NCBI GenBank assembly: GCA_002086835.1
Contig: MVIG01000003.1
Coordinates: 310,001 to 374,000 of the forward strand
Direction of reading: 5' to 3'
DNA from: Mycolicibacterium porcinum
GTDB taxonomy: Bacteria > Actinomycetota > Actinomycetes > Mycobacteriales > Mycobacteriaceae
DNA length: 64,000 nt
The position numbers and the translations under genes are program-made. Shown here piece by piece: positions 37,442-45,905 of this stretch; position 1 is the stretch's first letter; every line of letters starts with the position of its first letter. The notes beneath the pieces are model-generated. The model was not told the origin of the DNA. It did no database searches and worked only from the letters and a program-made list of their open reading frames with translations.

Positions 37442-38341
37442 ATGACGCTGAAGGTAGACCGGCCGACCATCGCCAGTCAAGTGCCGTCGCCGCCGACCGA
37501 GCGGGTGATCGCGGTGATGCAATTGCTGGCAGCCGAGCCCGACCGGGCGTTCCCCCTCGCCGAGATCTCCCGGCGCCTCGGCATCAGCCGCGCCACCGGA
37601 CACGCCATCCTGACCACCCTCGCCGCACATCACTGGGCAATCCGCGACGACGACAGCGGCGGCTACTCCTGCGGGCCGGCCGTAGCAGCACTCGGGCGGC
37701 CCTCGAACAACCGCGCCTTCCGCCCCGTACTGCAGGAACTCTCCGAATCCATTGGCGCACAGGCATTCCTGGCCCGCCGCGAGGCCGCGAGCCTGCACAT
37801 CATCGACGCGGTCGGCGAGACCCTCACCGCACCGCACATCAGGACCGGGTTCCGCATCCCACTGGTGGCCCCATTTGGCCGGGACTATGTGGCATGGGCC
37901 GGCCCATCGGCGCAGGAGGCCTGGTTGGGCGCCGCCGGAGAGCCGACGCCCAAGCTCCGCAAGCGCCTGGCAGCGGTCCTGGCCGAGGTGCGCCGGCGCG
38001 GATACGTCGTCGAGCGGCTCAGCCAGGAGTACGTCCGGGTCTACTCGGCTCTGCGCGCCCTGGCCGACGAAGGTGAGCCCGACGCCATCACCCGGCGCCT
38101 GGCCTGGTCCTTCGCCGACCTCACCCTCGTCGACTACCTCCCTGGCGAGCTGGACGATCGGGGACCACACCGGATCGCCACCATCTCCGCGCCGGTACGG
38201 GATGCCGACGGACTGGTGACGATGTCGGTGACGGCCGCGGCGTTCACCGAGCTCACCGCCGCCACGGTAAGAGAACTGGGCGCACAGGTCTGTAACGCCG
38301 CACAGCGAATCGAAGATCGTCTGCAAGGAGTGAGCACATGA
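37442..38341 (+). CDS. IclR family transcriptional regulator
   Basis: 299 residues. N-terminal winged HTH (AFPLAEISRRLGISRATGHAIL, read by parts, about 40-61) and a C-terminal effector domain with GAQAFLARREAASLHIID and PFGRDYVAWAGP. Longer in-frame openings upstream are antisense to the sulfotransferase gene and are rejected. The stop overlaps the start of the alcohol dehydrogenase (ATGA). It probably regulates itself, that gene and the divergent sulfotransferase operon, through the palindrome at 37413. Confidence 0.9.
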   Translation: MTLKVDRPTIASQVPSPPTERVIAVMQLLAAEPDRAFPLAEISRRLGISRATGHAILTTLAAHHWAIRDDDSGGYSCGPAVAALGRPSNNRAFRPVLQELSESIGAQAFLARREAASLHIIDAVGETLTAPHIRTGFRIPLVAPFGRDYVAWAGPSAQEAWLGAAGEPTPKLRKRLAAVLAEVRRRGYVVERLSQEYVRVYSALRALADEGEPDAITRRLAWSFADLTLVDYLPGELDDRGPHRIATISAPVRDADGLVTMSVTAAAFTELTAATVRELGAQVCNAAQRIEDRLQGVST

Positions 38342-39348
38342 AGGTGGCGATGGTGACCGGTCCCGGCGCGACAGGCGTCGTCGATGTGGCTCAACCTGAG
38401 ATCGGCCCGCACGACGTGCTGGTGAAGATCCGCGCATGTGGCATCTGCGGTAGCGACGCGCTCTACATCGCGCTCGGCGGGCTGCCGCCGCATCAGGGCC
38501 GGATGCCGCTGGGCCACGAGCCAGCCGGCGAAATCGTCGCCGCGGGAGACGAAGTCGCCGGACTCAAGGTCGGCGACCACGTCGTCGTCGACCCCATGGC
38601 CTCCCCCGGTGACATCATCGGCAACGGCGGCGGTCGGGGCGCCCTGGCCGAGTACCTGCTCATCACCGATGCGGTGCGCGGCACGCACCTCCAGGTCGTC
38701 CCCGACCACATCCCCTTCGAGGTGGCCGCACTCAACGAGCCCATGGCCGTCGCACGCCACGCCGTCAACCGCTGCCGGCCCCGCACCAGCGACAAGGTGC
38801 TGATCTTCGGCGCGGGCCCGATCGGCCTCGGCGCCGTCCTGGCTCTCAAATCGCTTGGCGTACAACATGTCGTGGTCGCCGACCTCATCGCCTCCCGGCT
38901 GCACACGGCACTGGAGATCGGCGCGGACACCGTCATCAACTCCGCCGAGGAGAACCTCGCACAGCGCCTCGTCGAGCTACACGGCCCCGGCGAATCGATG
39001 TTCCCCGGAAAGGCCGGTACCGACATCTACCTCGACGCCGCGGGCGTGCCCGCCGTCATCCAGAGCGCGGTGACGATGGCGAAGAAGGGCGCGACGATCG
39101 GCGTGGTGGCCGTCCACAAGGAACCGGTCCCGGTGGATTTCCTGTCACTCATGAGCAACGAGATCACGATCCTCGGGTCGATGGGCTACCCGGACGAGAT
39201 CTTCGACGTGACCGAGGATCTCATCGCCAACTGGGAGAAGTACGCCCGCATCGTCAGCCACACCATCCCGTTCGACCGCGTCGACGAAGCGCTGGCCACC
39301 GCGTCGACACCGGGCGCCGCCGACAAGATCGTCGTCACGTTCGACTGA
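38338..39348 (+). CDS. zinc-type alcohol dehydrogenase (MDR family)
   Basis: 336 residues. Catalytic zinc ligands Cys34 (CGICGSD) and His60-Glu61 (GHEP), and NAD(P) motif GAGPIGLGA (about 158-166). The four-Cys structural zinc loop of classical enzymes is absent; that part reads DPMASPGDIIGNGG. Coupled to IclR by ATGA. Presumably oxidises a secondary alcohol in the pathway encoded by the divergent operon. Confidence 0.9.
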   Translation: MKVAMVTGPGATGVVDVAQPEIGPHDVLVKIRACGICGSDALYIALGGLPPHQGRMPLGHEPAGEIVAAGDEVAGLKVGDHVVVDPMASPGDIIGNGGGRGALAEYLLITDAVRGTHLQVVPDHIPFEVAALNEPMAVARHAVNRCRPRTSDKVLIFGAGPIGLGAVLALKSLGVQHVVVADLIASRLHTALEIGADTVINSAEENLAQRLVELHGPGESMFPGKAGTDIYLDAAGVPAVIQSAVTMAKKGATIGVVAVHKEPVPVDFLSLMSNEITILGSMGYPDEIFDVTEDLIANWEKYARIVSHTIPFDRVDEALATASTPGAADKIVVTFD

Positions 39349-39358
39349 CGGGCAGCGG

Positions 39359-39904
39359 CTAGAGACCCAGCGCAGCCATCGCCCCGTCGACGGTGGCAGT
39401 GCGCAACTGCTCGTAGGGAGTGTCGGGGAACTGCAGGCAACAGTCCTGCAGGCCGCCGAAGGCGATCACCGCGCGGGTGGCCTGCTCAAGAGTGGGCTTC
39501 CGGCCGAACACCAGCACGCCGAGCCGGGCCCGCCAGGCCAGCAGTTGGTCGATCAACCCCAGGTCCACCAACGTGGTCAGCTCGGAAACGATCAGGATGA
39601 GATCGGCGCGGTGCCGGAAGTGGAAGTCGAAGTAGCCCTCCAGAAGTTCCCGCGCCGAGGCCTGGGCCGCTCCGCGCTTGCGTTCCTGTTCGGCGATGAA
39701 GGCCTCACCTTCGTCGATCAGGGGTTGCAGGATGCTGCGGACGAGGTCCTCCCGGGAGCGGAAGTGGTAGTACAGCGCGGGCTTGGTGATGCCGAGACGA
39801 TCGGCGATGTCCTGCAGGCTGGTGCGCACAACGCCCTTCTCGGCGAACAACTCGCGCGCCGCATCCAGGATGCGTTGCCGGGTATCCACAGCGGGCTTGG
39901 CCAC
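39359..39904 (-). CDS. TetR family transcriptional regulator
   Basis: 181 residues from GTG 39902-39904. HTH at about 25-50: GVVRTSLQDIADRLGITKPALYYHF. The rest is the usual all-alpha ligand domain. Divergent from an FAD monooxygenase over 76 bp that contains two matching operator-like sequences. Probably represses both genes until a substrate of the monooxygenase binds. Confidence 0.92.
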   Translation of the reverse strand: MAKPAVDTRQRILDAARELFAEKGVVRTSLQDIADRLGITKPALYYHFRSREDLVRSILQPLIDEGEAFIAEQERKRGAAQASARELLEGYFDFHFRHRADLILIVSELTTLVDLGLIDQLLAWRARLGVLVFGRKPTLEQATRAVIAFGGLQDCCLQFPDTPYEQLRTATVDGAMAALGL

Positions 39905-39917
39905 GTAGTCACCCTAT

Positions 39918-39972
39918 CTTACTTAACGATAGGTAAGCTCACGACAAGAGTATTTACCGATCGTTAAGTAAG
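39918..39972. promoter_or_regulatory. twin TetR operators in the tetR/monooxygenase divergent region
   Basis: Site A, CTTACTTAACGATAGGTAAG (39918-39937), and site B, TTACCGATCGTTAAGTAAG (39954-39972), are the same sequence on opposite strands: site B reversed is CTTACTTAACGATCGGTAA, differing at one base in 19. Each is itself a partial palindrome. Site B ends in the AAGGAGG ribosome site of the monooxygenase, so bound repressor would block that gene; site A covers the upstream of tetR. Confidence 0.75.
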
Positions 39973-39980
39973 GAGGCATC

Positions 39981-41186
39981 GTGAAGGTACTCATCTCGGG
40001 CGCCAGCATCGCCGGGCCGGTACTCGCCTACTGGTTGTCGCGTCACGGAGTCGACGTCACAGTGGTCGAACGCTCGCCCGCACTTCGCAAGACGGGCGGC
40101 CACGCCGTCGACCTCTTCCGGCCAGCCATGGAGATCTCCGAGCGCATGGGCGTGCTGTCCGATATCGAGGCGCACGCCACCGGCACCACCGAGATGATCA
40201 TTCACCGGCCCGGCACGTCGCGCCCCACCCGCCTGGACTACCTCAAGATCATCGGGGTCATGTCCGACCGGCACGTCGAGATCATGCGAGATGACCTCAG
40301 CGAGATCTATTTCCAGGCCGGCCGTGACGATGTCGAGTATCTCTTCGGGGACACCATCACCTCGATCTCACCCGATGGCGATGTGACCTTCGAGCACAAC
40401 GCACCGCGACGCTTCGACGTGGTGGTGGGTGCCGACGGTCTGCACTCCGGCGTGCGGCGGCTGACCTTCGGCGACAACGTCTCCGAGAGCTTCCTCGGTG
40501 GATACCTCTCGGTGGTATCGGTGCCGAAAGACATGGCCCGCGACGGCGAGATGACCGGCTACTTCAAACCGGGCCACATGGCCGGGATCTACACCGCCGA
40601 CCACCTGGACGACGCACGCGCGGTGTTCATCTTCCGTCCGAGCCGCCCGCTGGATTACGACTACCGCGATGCGGACCGCCAAAAGGCCCAGCTGCGTGCC
40701 GCATTCGAGCACATGAGCGCCGAGGTGGACCGCTGGCTCGGCGAGGTGCCGCAGACGCCGACGTTCTACTTCGACGCCATCACCCAACTGCAGATGACGA
40801 CCTGGTCGCGCGGCCGGGTGACCCTCGTCGGGGATGCGGGCTACTGCCCCGGGCCTGCCGTCGGCGGCAGCACCAGCCTCGCGGTGTATGGCGCCTATGT
40901 GCTGGCCGCCGAGATGGTGCGGGCCGGCGACGACTACCCGGCCGCGTTCGCCGCCTACGAACGCACGATGCTCGAGCCGGTGGTCAACAGCCGAAAGCTG
41001 GCTCGGGTGAACGCGAAAACCGTGGTACCGACCAGTAATTGGGGCATCCGCACACTGGTCGGTGCCGGCCGGCTGATCTCGCTGCTGCCATCGGGTATCA
41101 CCCAGTCGCTCGCCCGGCTCAACGACAAGGGCGTGCGACTCTACGACACCATGCCGCTGCCGACCTGGCCGGTCCCGTTGAACTGA
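39981..41186 (+). CDS. FAD-dependent monooxygenase (PHBH/TetX type)
   Basis: 401 residues from GTG. Group A flavin monooxygenase: VLISGASIAGPVLAYWL (GxGxxG variant), VVGADGLHSGVR (DG motif, about 148-159) and TLVGDAGYCPGPAVGGSTSLAVYGAYVLA (GD motif, by parts). Closest in form to aromatic hydroxylases and tetracycline-modifying enzymes. The strong ribosome site AAGGAGG ends the TetR operator. Hydroxylates an aromatic or polycyclic compound, identity unknown. Confidence 0.92.
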   Translation: MKVLISGASIAGPVLAYWLSRHGVDVTVVERSPALRKTGGHAVDLFRPAMEISERMGVLSDIEAHATGTTEMIIHRPGTSRPTRLDYLKIIGVMSDRHVEIMRDDLSEIYFQAGRDDVEYLFGDTITSISPDGDVTFEHNAPRRFDVVVGADGLHSGVRRLTFGDNVSESFLGGYLSVVSVPKDMARDGEMTGYFKPGHMAGIYTADHLDDARAVFIFRPSRPLDYDYRDADRQKAQLRAAFEHMSAEVDRWLGEVPQTPTFYFDAITQLQMTTWSRGRVTLVGDAGYCPGPAVGGSTSLAVYGAYVLAAEMVRAGDDYPAAFAAYERTMLEPVVNSRKLARVNAKTVVPTSNWGIRTLVGAGRLISLLPSGITQSLARLNDKGVRLYDTMPLPTWPVPLN

Positions 41187-41222
41187 AAAGCCGACCCTCA
41201 CTCCCGGCGTAGCGTGGGCCCC

Positions 41223-41645
41223 ATGGGCGAACTTTCCGAGGACGTGATCGCATTCCTGTCCGAAGGCACCCGCACAGCCGTGTTGAGCTGGGTTGCCGCC
41301 GACGGCCGGCCGTTGTCAGCGCCGGTGTGGTTCGTCGTCGACGACGGCGAACTGGTCTTCAACACGGGTAAGGACACCGCCAAGGGCCGGGCACTGGCCC
41401 GCGATTCGCGGGTGGTGCTGTGCATCCACGACGACACCCCGCCGTTTTCGTTCGTCCAGGTCCAGGGCGTCGCCACGGTCAGCGAGGACCCCGACGAGTT
41501 GCTCGGCACCGCCACCCGCATCGGCGGCCGCTACATGGGCGCCGACCGGGCCGAGGAATTCGGCCGTCGCAACGGGGTGCCGGGCGAACTCGTGGTGCGG
41601 GTCAAACCGACGAAAGTGCATGCCGCATTCGACGTGGCGGATTAG
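41223..41645 (+). CDS. PPOX-class F420-dependent oxidoreductase
   Basis: 140 residues. Split-barrel fold with FLSEGTRTAVLSWVAADGRPLSAPVWFVV, LVFNTGKDTAKGRALARDSRV and a C-terminal VVRVKPTKVHAAFD. TAGCGT (41210-41215) would place +1 one base before the ATG, so probably leaderless. A GTG at 41214 is less likely. Followed by another gene of the same fold. Confidence 0.88.
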   Translation: MGELSEDVIAFLSEGTRTAVLSWVAADGRPLSAPVWFVVDDGELVFNTGKDTAKGRALARDSRVVLCIHDDTPPFSFVQVQGVATVSEDPDELLGTATRIGGRYMGADRAEEFGRRNGVPGELVVRVKPTKVHAAFDVAD

Positions 41646-41654
41646 GGGGCCGCC

Positions 41655-42101
41655 GTGACCGACGTTTCCGCATTCGCCGACATGCTGTCCCGCGATCACG
41701 GGCTCTGTGTGCTGAGCACTTTGCGCGGCGACGGCAGCATCCAGTCGTCGGTGGTGAACGCCGGCGTGATGGCACATCCGCACACCGGTGAGCCCGTCGT
41801 CGCGCTGGTGGCGATCGGCGGGTCGCGCAAACTCGAGCACCTGCGCACCGATCCGCGGGCCACCGTCGTCGCCCGGGCCGGCTGGCAGTGGGTGACGGTC
41901 GAGGGCACCACCGAGATCATCGGGCCCGACGATCCCGATCCCGGCACCGACGCGGTGAAGCTACGGCTGCTGTTGCGCGCCGTCTTCGAGGCGGCCGGCG
42001 GCACCCACGACGACTGGGACACCTACGACCGCGTCATGCGCGAGGAGCGTCGCGCCGCGGTGCTCATCACGCCCACCCGCGTGTACTCCAACCCGGGCTA
42101 A
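41655..42101 (+). CDS. PPOX-class F420-dependent oxidoreductase
   Basis: 148 residues from a GTG, with AGGGGG 5-10 nt upstream. Second split-barrel protein of the pair: GLCVLSTLRGDGSIQSSVVNAGVM, VVALVAIGGSRKLEHLRTDPRATV and a C-terminal REERRAAVLITPTRVYSN. Ends before a bidirectional terminator shared with fadB. Last gene of the accessory block. Confidence 0.87.
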   Translation: MTDVSAFADMLSRDHGLCVLSTLRGDGSIQSSVVNAGVMAHPHTGEPVVALVAIGGSRKLEHLRTDPRATVVARAGWQWVTVEGTTEIIGPDDPDPGTDAVKLRLLLRAVFEAAGGTHDDWDTYDRVMREERRAAVLITPTRVYSNPG

Positions 42102-42120
42102 CTGCTGCCGAGCAGACGCA

Positions 42121-42154
42121 AAAACCCCCAAAATCCGTGGAAATTGGGGGTTTT
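42121..42154. terminator. bidirectional intrinsic terminator
   Basis: Arms AAAACCCCCAA (42121-42131) and TTGGGGGTTTT (42144-42154) with a 12-nt loop, ending in T-runs on both strands. It stops the F420 gene pair on the plus strand and the fadA-fadB operon on the minus strand. Confidence 0.85.
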
Positions 42155-42175
42155 CGCGACTGGTCGCGCTAGAAG

Positions 42176-44323
42176 TTAGCTCTCCAGCGAGGCCGGCGGC
42201 AGGAAGCGGTCGCCGTACTTGGCGGCCAGTTCCTTGGCGCGAGCGACGAACGCCGCCTTTCCGACACCGAGCTCACCCTGGTAACCGACGATGAACTGGG
42301 CCGAACCACCGGTGTAGGGCGGGAAGCCGATACCCATGATCGAGCCGATGTTCGCGTCAGCGGTCGAGGTGAGCACACCCTCGTCGATGCACTTCTGGGT
42401 CTCCAGCGCCTCGGCGAACAGCATGCGGTCGATCATGTCCTGCAGCGGGATCTGCGAGGAGCCGGACTTGAACGTCTCCCGCAGGCCGGGCCACAGCTGG
42501 GTCCGCTTGCCGTCGACGTACTCGTAGAAACCGGCACCCTTCAGACGTGACGGGCGACCGAGCTCGATCATCTTCTCCACGACGGCCTCGGCCGGGTGCG
42601 GCACGTGGGTGCCGCCGGCGGCCTCGACACCTTCCTTGGTGGCGATGGCGATCTTGTGCATGAGCTCCAGGTTGAGCTCATCGCTCAGCTGCAGCGGCGC
42701 CGCCGGGTAACCGGCCTGCGAACCGGCCTGCTCGATCGACGCGGGCTCCACACCCTCGCCCAGCATCGCCAGCGCCTCGTTGACGAACGTGCCGATCACG
42801 CGGCTGGTGAAGAAGCCACGGCTGTCGTTGACCACGATCGGGGTCTTGCGGATCGCCAGGGTGTAGTCGAACACCCGGGCCAGCGCCTCGTCCGAGGTCT
42901 TCTCGCCCTTGATGATCTCCACCAGCGGCATCTTGTCGACGGGGCTGAAGAAGTGGATGCCGATGAAGTCCTCCTGGCGCTTCACGCCGGTCGCCAGACC
43001 GGTGATCGGCAGCGTGGAGGTGTTCGAGCCGAGCAGCGCGTTGGGCTCGACGATGTCCTCGATCTCCTGGAACACCTTGTGCTTGAGTTCCTGGTTCTCG
43101 AACACGGCCTCGATCACGAAGTCGACGCCCTTGAGATCCTGCGGATCGGCGGTCGGGGTGATCTTGGCGAGCAGCGCCGCGGACTTCTCCTCGGTCGTCT
43201 TGCCACGCTTGAGCGCCTTGGCCTCCAGGCCCTCCGAGTACGCCTTGCCCTTCTGGGCGGCCTCGATGGTGACGTCCTTGAGCACGACGTCGTAGCCGGC
43301 CTTGGCCGACACGTAGGCGATACCGGCGCCCATCATGCCCGCGCCCAGCACACCGATCTTCTTGATCTCCTGCTTGGCGATGCCCTCGGGCCGCGAAGCG
43401 CCACCGTTGATGGCCTGCAGGTCCAGGAAGAACGCCTGAATCATGTTCTTGGCGGTCTGGCCGGTGACCAGCGAGACGAAGTAACGGCTCTCGATGCGGC
43501 TGGCGGTGTCGAAGTCGACCTGCGCCCCCTCGACAGCGGCATCCAGGATGGCCCGCGGCGCGGGCATCGGGGCGCCCTTGAGCTGCTTCTTGAGCAGGGC
43601 CGGGAAGGACGGCAGGATCGCGGCGAGCGCCGGGCTGGACGGGGTGCCACCGGGGATCTTGTAGCCCTTGACGTCCCACGGCTGGGTGTGGGCCTCGGGG
43701 TTGGCCTTGATCCATGCCTTCGCCGCGGGGACCAGCTCCTCGACACTGCCGACCAACTCGTCCACCAGGCCGGTGTCCTTGGCCTTGCTGGGATTGAAGC
43801 GGGTGCCCTGGCTCAGGACCTCCATGAAGGCCTTCTGGATACCGAACATGCGCACGGTGCGGGCCACGCCGCCACCGCCGGGCAGCAGGCCCAGCGTGAC
43901 CTCGGGCAGACCGATCTGGCTGCCCTTGACGTCGGCGGCGATGCGGTGGTTGGTGGCCAGCGCGATCTCCAGCCCGCCGCCGAGCGCGGCGCCGTTGATG
44001 GCGGCCACGACGGGCTTGGGCAGGGTCTCCAGCTTGCGCAGGTCGGCCTTGATGGTCTCGACCATCTCGAACGCCTCGGCGGCGTCGTCCGGGCCGATGT
44101 TCATCATGCCCTTGAGGTCGCCACCGGCGAAGAAGGTCTTCTTCGCGCTGGTGATGACCACACCGGTGATCGAATCCTGCTCAGCAACAAGGCGTTCCAC
44201 GGCATTGTGCATGGATTCCTTGTAGTGCTCGTTCATCACGTTGGCCGAACCGGTCGGGTCGTCCAGCGTCAGGGTGACGATGCCGTCGGCATCCTTGTCC
44301 CACTGAATGGTGTTCTCAGCCAT
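42176..44323 (-). CDS. fadB: multifunctional beta-oxidation enzyme: enoyl-CoA hydratase/3-hydroxyacyl-CoA dehydrogenase
   Basis: 715 residues. Alpha subunit of the trifunctional fatty-acid oxidation complex. N-terminal crotonase domain (1-~300) with [19 protein letters not shown]; then an NAD-binding 3-hydroxyacyl-CoA dehydrogenase with [18 protein letters not shown] (about 334) and catalytic His in [20 protein letters not shown]-terminal dimer domain to LES. The gene follows fadA with 15 bp between. Counterpart of Rv0860. Degrades acyl-CoA derived from host or environmental lipids. Confidence 0.97.
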   Translation of the reverse strand: MAENTIQWDKDADGIVTLTLDDPTGSANVMNEHYKESMHNAVERLVAEQDSITGVVITSAKKTFFAGGDLKGMMNIGPDDAAEAFEMVETIKADLRKLETLPKPVVAAINGAALGGGLEIALATNHRIAADVKGSQIGLPEVTLGLLPGGGGVARTVRMFGIQKAFMEVLSQGTRFNPSKAKDTGLVDELVGSVEELVPAAKAWIKANPEAHTQPWDVKGYKIPGGTPSSPALAAILPSFPALLKKQLKGAPMPAPRAILDAAVEGAQVDFDTASRIESRYFVSLVTGQTAKNMIQAFFLDLQAINGGASRPEGIAKQEIKKIGVLGAGMMGAGIAYVSAKAGYDVVLKDVTIEAAQKGKAYSEGLEAKALKRGKTTEEKSAALLAKITPTADPQDLKGVDFVIEAVFENQELKHKVFQEIEDIVEPNALLGSNTSTLPITGLATGVKRQEDFIGIHFFSPVDKMPLVEIIKGEKTSDEALARVFDYTLAIRKTPIVVNDSRGFFTSRVIGTFVNEALAMLGEGVEPASIEQAGSQAGYPAAPLQLSDELNLELMHKIAIATKEGVEAAGGTHVPHPAEAVVEKMIELGRPSRLKGAGFYEYVDGKRTQLWPGLRETFKSGSSQIPLQDMIDRMLFAEALETQKCIDEGVLTSTADANIGSIMGIGFPPYTGGSAQFIVGYQGELGVGKAAFVARAKELAAKYGDRFLPPASLES

Positions 44324-44338
44324 TGTTTTTCAGACCTC

Positions 44339-45550
44339 TCAGACGCGCTCGATGATGGTGGCCACGCCCATGCCGCCGCCGATACACAGCGTGATCAGGG
44401 CACGCCGAGCGCCACGACGCTCGAGCTCGTCGACCATGGTTCCGGTGATCATGGCGCCGGTGGCGCCGAGCGGGTGGCCCATCGCGATGGCGCCACCGTT
44501 GACGTTGAGCTTCTCGTCCGGGATGTTGAGGTCCTTCTGGAACTTCAGGACGACGGAGGCGAAGGCCTCGTTGAGCTCGAACAGGTCGATGTCGTCGACC
44601 GTCAGGCCGGCCCGGTCCAGCACCTTCTGGGTGGCCGGGGTGGGGCCGGTGAGCATGATGACCGGGTCGGCACCGCTGGTGGCGGTGGCCACGACGCGGG
44701 CCCGCGGGGTCAGGCCCTGGCTCTGCCCGGCCTTCTCGCTACCGATCAGCACCAGGCCGGCACCGTCGACGATGCCCGAGCTGTTGCCGCCGGTGTGGAC
44801 GTGGTTGATCTTCTCGACGTAGTGGTACTTCTGCAGCGCCACGTCGTCGAAGCCACCCATGGCGCCAAGGCCCTCGAACGCGGACTTCAGCTTGCCCAGG
44901 TCGGCCACAGTGGTGCCGGGACGCATGTGCTCGTCGTGGTCCAGGACGACCAGGCCGTTCTGGTCCTTGACCGGGACGACCGACTTGGCGAAGTAGCCGC
45001 CCGACCAGGCCGCCGCCGCGCGCTCCTGCGACCGCGCCGCGTAGGCGTCGACGTCGTCACGAGTGAAGCCCTCGATGGTGGCGATCAGGTCGGCGCCGAT
45101 GCCCTGCGGAACGAAGCCGATGCGGTAGTTGGTCTCCGGGTCAGACGCCCACGCGCCGCCGTCGGAGCCCATCGGGACGCGGCTCATCGACTCGACGCCA
45201 CCGGCCAGCACCAGGTCGTCCCAGCCGGAACGGACCTTCTGGGCGGCCAGGTTGACAGCCTCCAGGCCCGACGCGCAGAAGCGGTTGAGCTGGAAACCAC
45301 CGGTGGTCTCGGGCAGCTTGGCCACCAGACCGGCAGTGCGGGCGATGTCGCCACCCTGGTCGCCGACCGGGGACACCACGCCCAGGATGACGTCGCTGAT
45401 CAGCGTCTCGTCCAGGTCGGGGTAACGGCTGCGGATCTCCTCGATCAGGCCGACAACCAGGTTGACCGGCTTGATCTCATTGAGTGCGCCGCCGCGCTGC
45501 TTGCCACGGGGCGTACGGATCGCCTCGTAGATGAAGGCTTCTTCGGACAT
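44339..45550 (-). CDS. fadA: acetyl-CoA acyltransferase (thiolase)
   Basis: 403 residues. Beta subunit of the same complex: cleaves 3-ketoacyl-CoA with CoA. Nucleophilic Cys in [11 protein letters not shown] (about 93), His in [11 protein letters not shown] (about 350), and second Cys in CIGGGMGVA near the C-terminus. Full length with a normal thiolase start ([17 protein letters not shown]). First gene of the fadA-fadB operon. Counterpart of Rv0859. Confidence 0.97.
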   Translation of the reverse strand: MSEEAFIYEAIRTPRGKQRGGALNEIKPVNLVVGLIEEIRSRYPDLDETLISDVILGVVSPVGDQGGDIARTAGLVAKLPETTGGFQLNRFCASGLEAVNLAAQKVRSGWDDLVLAGGVESMSRVPMGSDGGAWASDPETNYRIGFVPQGIGADLIATIEGFTRDDVDAYAARSQERAAAAWSGGYFAKSVVPVKDQNGLVVLDHDEHMRPGTTVADLGKLKSAFEGLGAMGGFDDVALQKYHYVEKINHVHTGGNSSGIVDGAGLVLIGSEKAGQSQGLTPRARVVATATSGADPVIMLTGPTPATQKVLDRAGLTVDDIDLFELNEAFASVVLKFQKDLNIPDEKLNVNGGAIAMGHPLGATGAMITGTMVDELERRGARRALITLCIGGGMGVATIIERV

Positions 45551-45905
45551 GTCTGCTCCCCTGCCGTATCGGCGTCCAGGTTCAGGTTGGGTTGTGGAAC
45601 CGCCCAGCGAATGTGGGCAGTCCTCTGAACGGCAGAGTATCAGCCTCGCCCAACCCGTTGGTTGGGTCTGTGCTCAGCATCATCTTTTGAGGGGTGGCAT
45701 CGCGTGGTGTCGGCGCCGTCGCCGCTTTCGACGCCCGGGCTGCCCCACCCGCAGCGCAGCGACCCCTCGGTGGAAAACGACGCGACAGCAGGCACTCGCC
45801 CCACCCTCACCCGCCACCACTTTCCACGCCAGGGCTGCCCCACCCGCAGCGCAGCGACTCTCAGGTGGAAAACGACGCGACAGCGGAGCCAGGCGTGCAC
45901 AGGAG
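45551..45905. other. 355-bp intergenic region with two 65-bp direct repeats
   Basis: Between fadA and the ene-reductase gene. Beyond the fadA promoter region it holds no convincing gene. The two repeats listed separately occupy 45725-45884. Open frames across it come from the repeat and look unlike proteins. Confidence 0.6.
45725..45884. repeat. pair of 65-bp direct repeats, period 95
   Basis: Copies 45725-45789 and 45820-45884 share GGGCTGCCCCACCCGCAGCG and later GGTGGAAAACGACGCGACAG blocks, differing at a handful of bases; a 30-bp unrelated spacer separates them. In copy 2, TTTCCAC and GTGGAAA are inverted, enclosing a GCTGC/GCAGC hairpin, so the RNA could fold. Probably a non-coding dispersed element marking one edge of the insertion next to fadA. 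Confidence 0.8.

Noticed and set aside
42596..45628. 1010-codon open frame on the plus strand opposite fadB and fadA
   Set aside because: Antisense to two certain genes; created by GC-rich third codon positions. No domain, and composition is that of a reverse shadow.
45640..45900. 86-codon minus-strand frame near fadA
   Set aside because: Coincides with the two direct repeats and reads as repeated, Trp/Arg-rich peptide; more likely non-coding.
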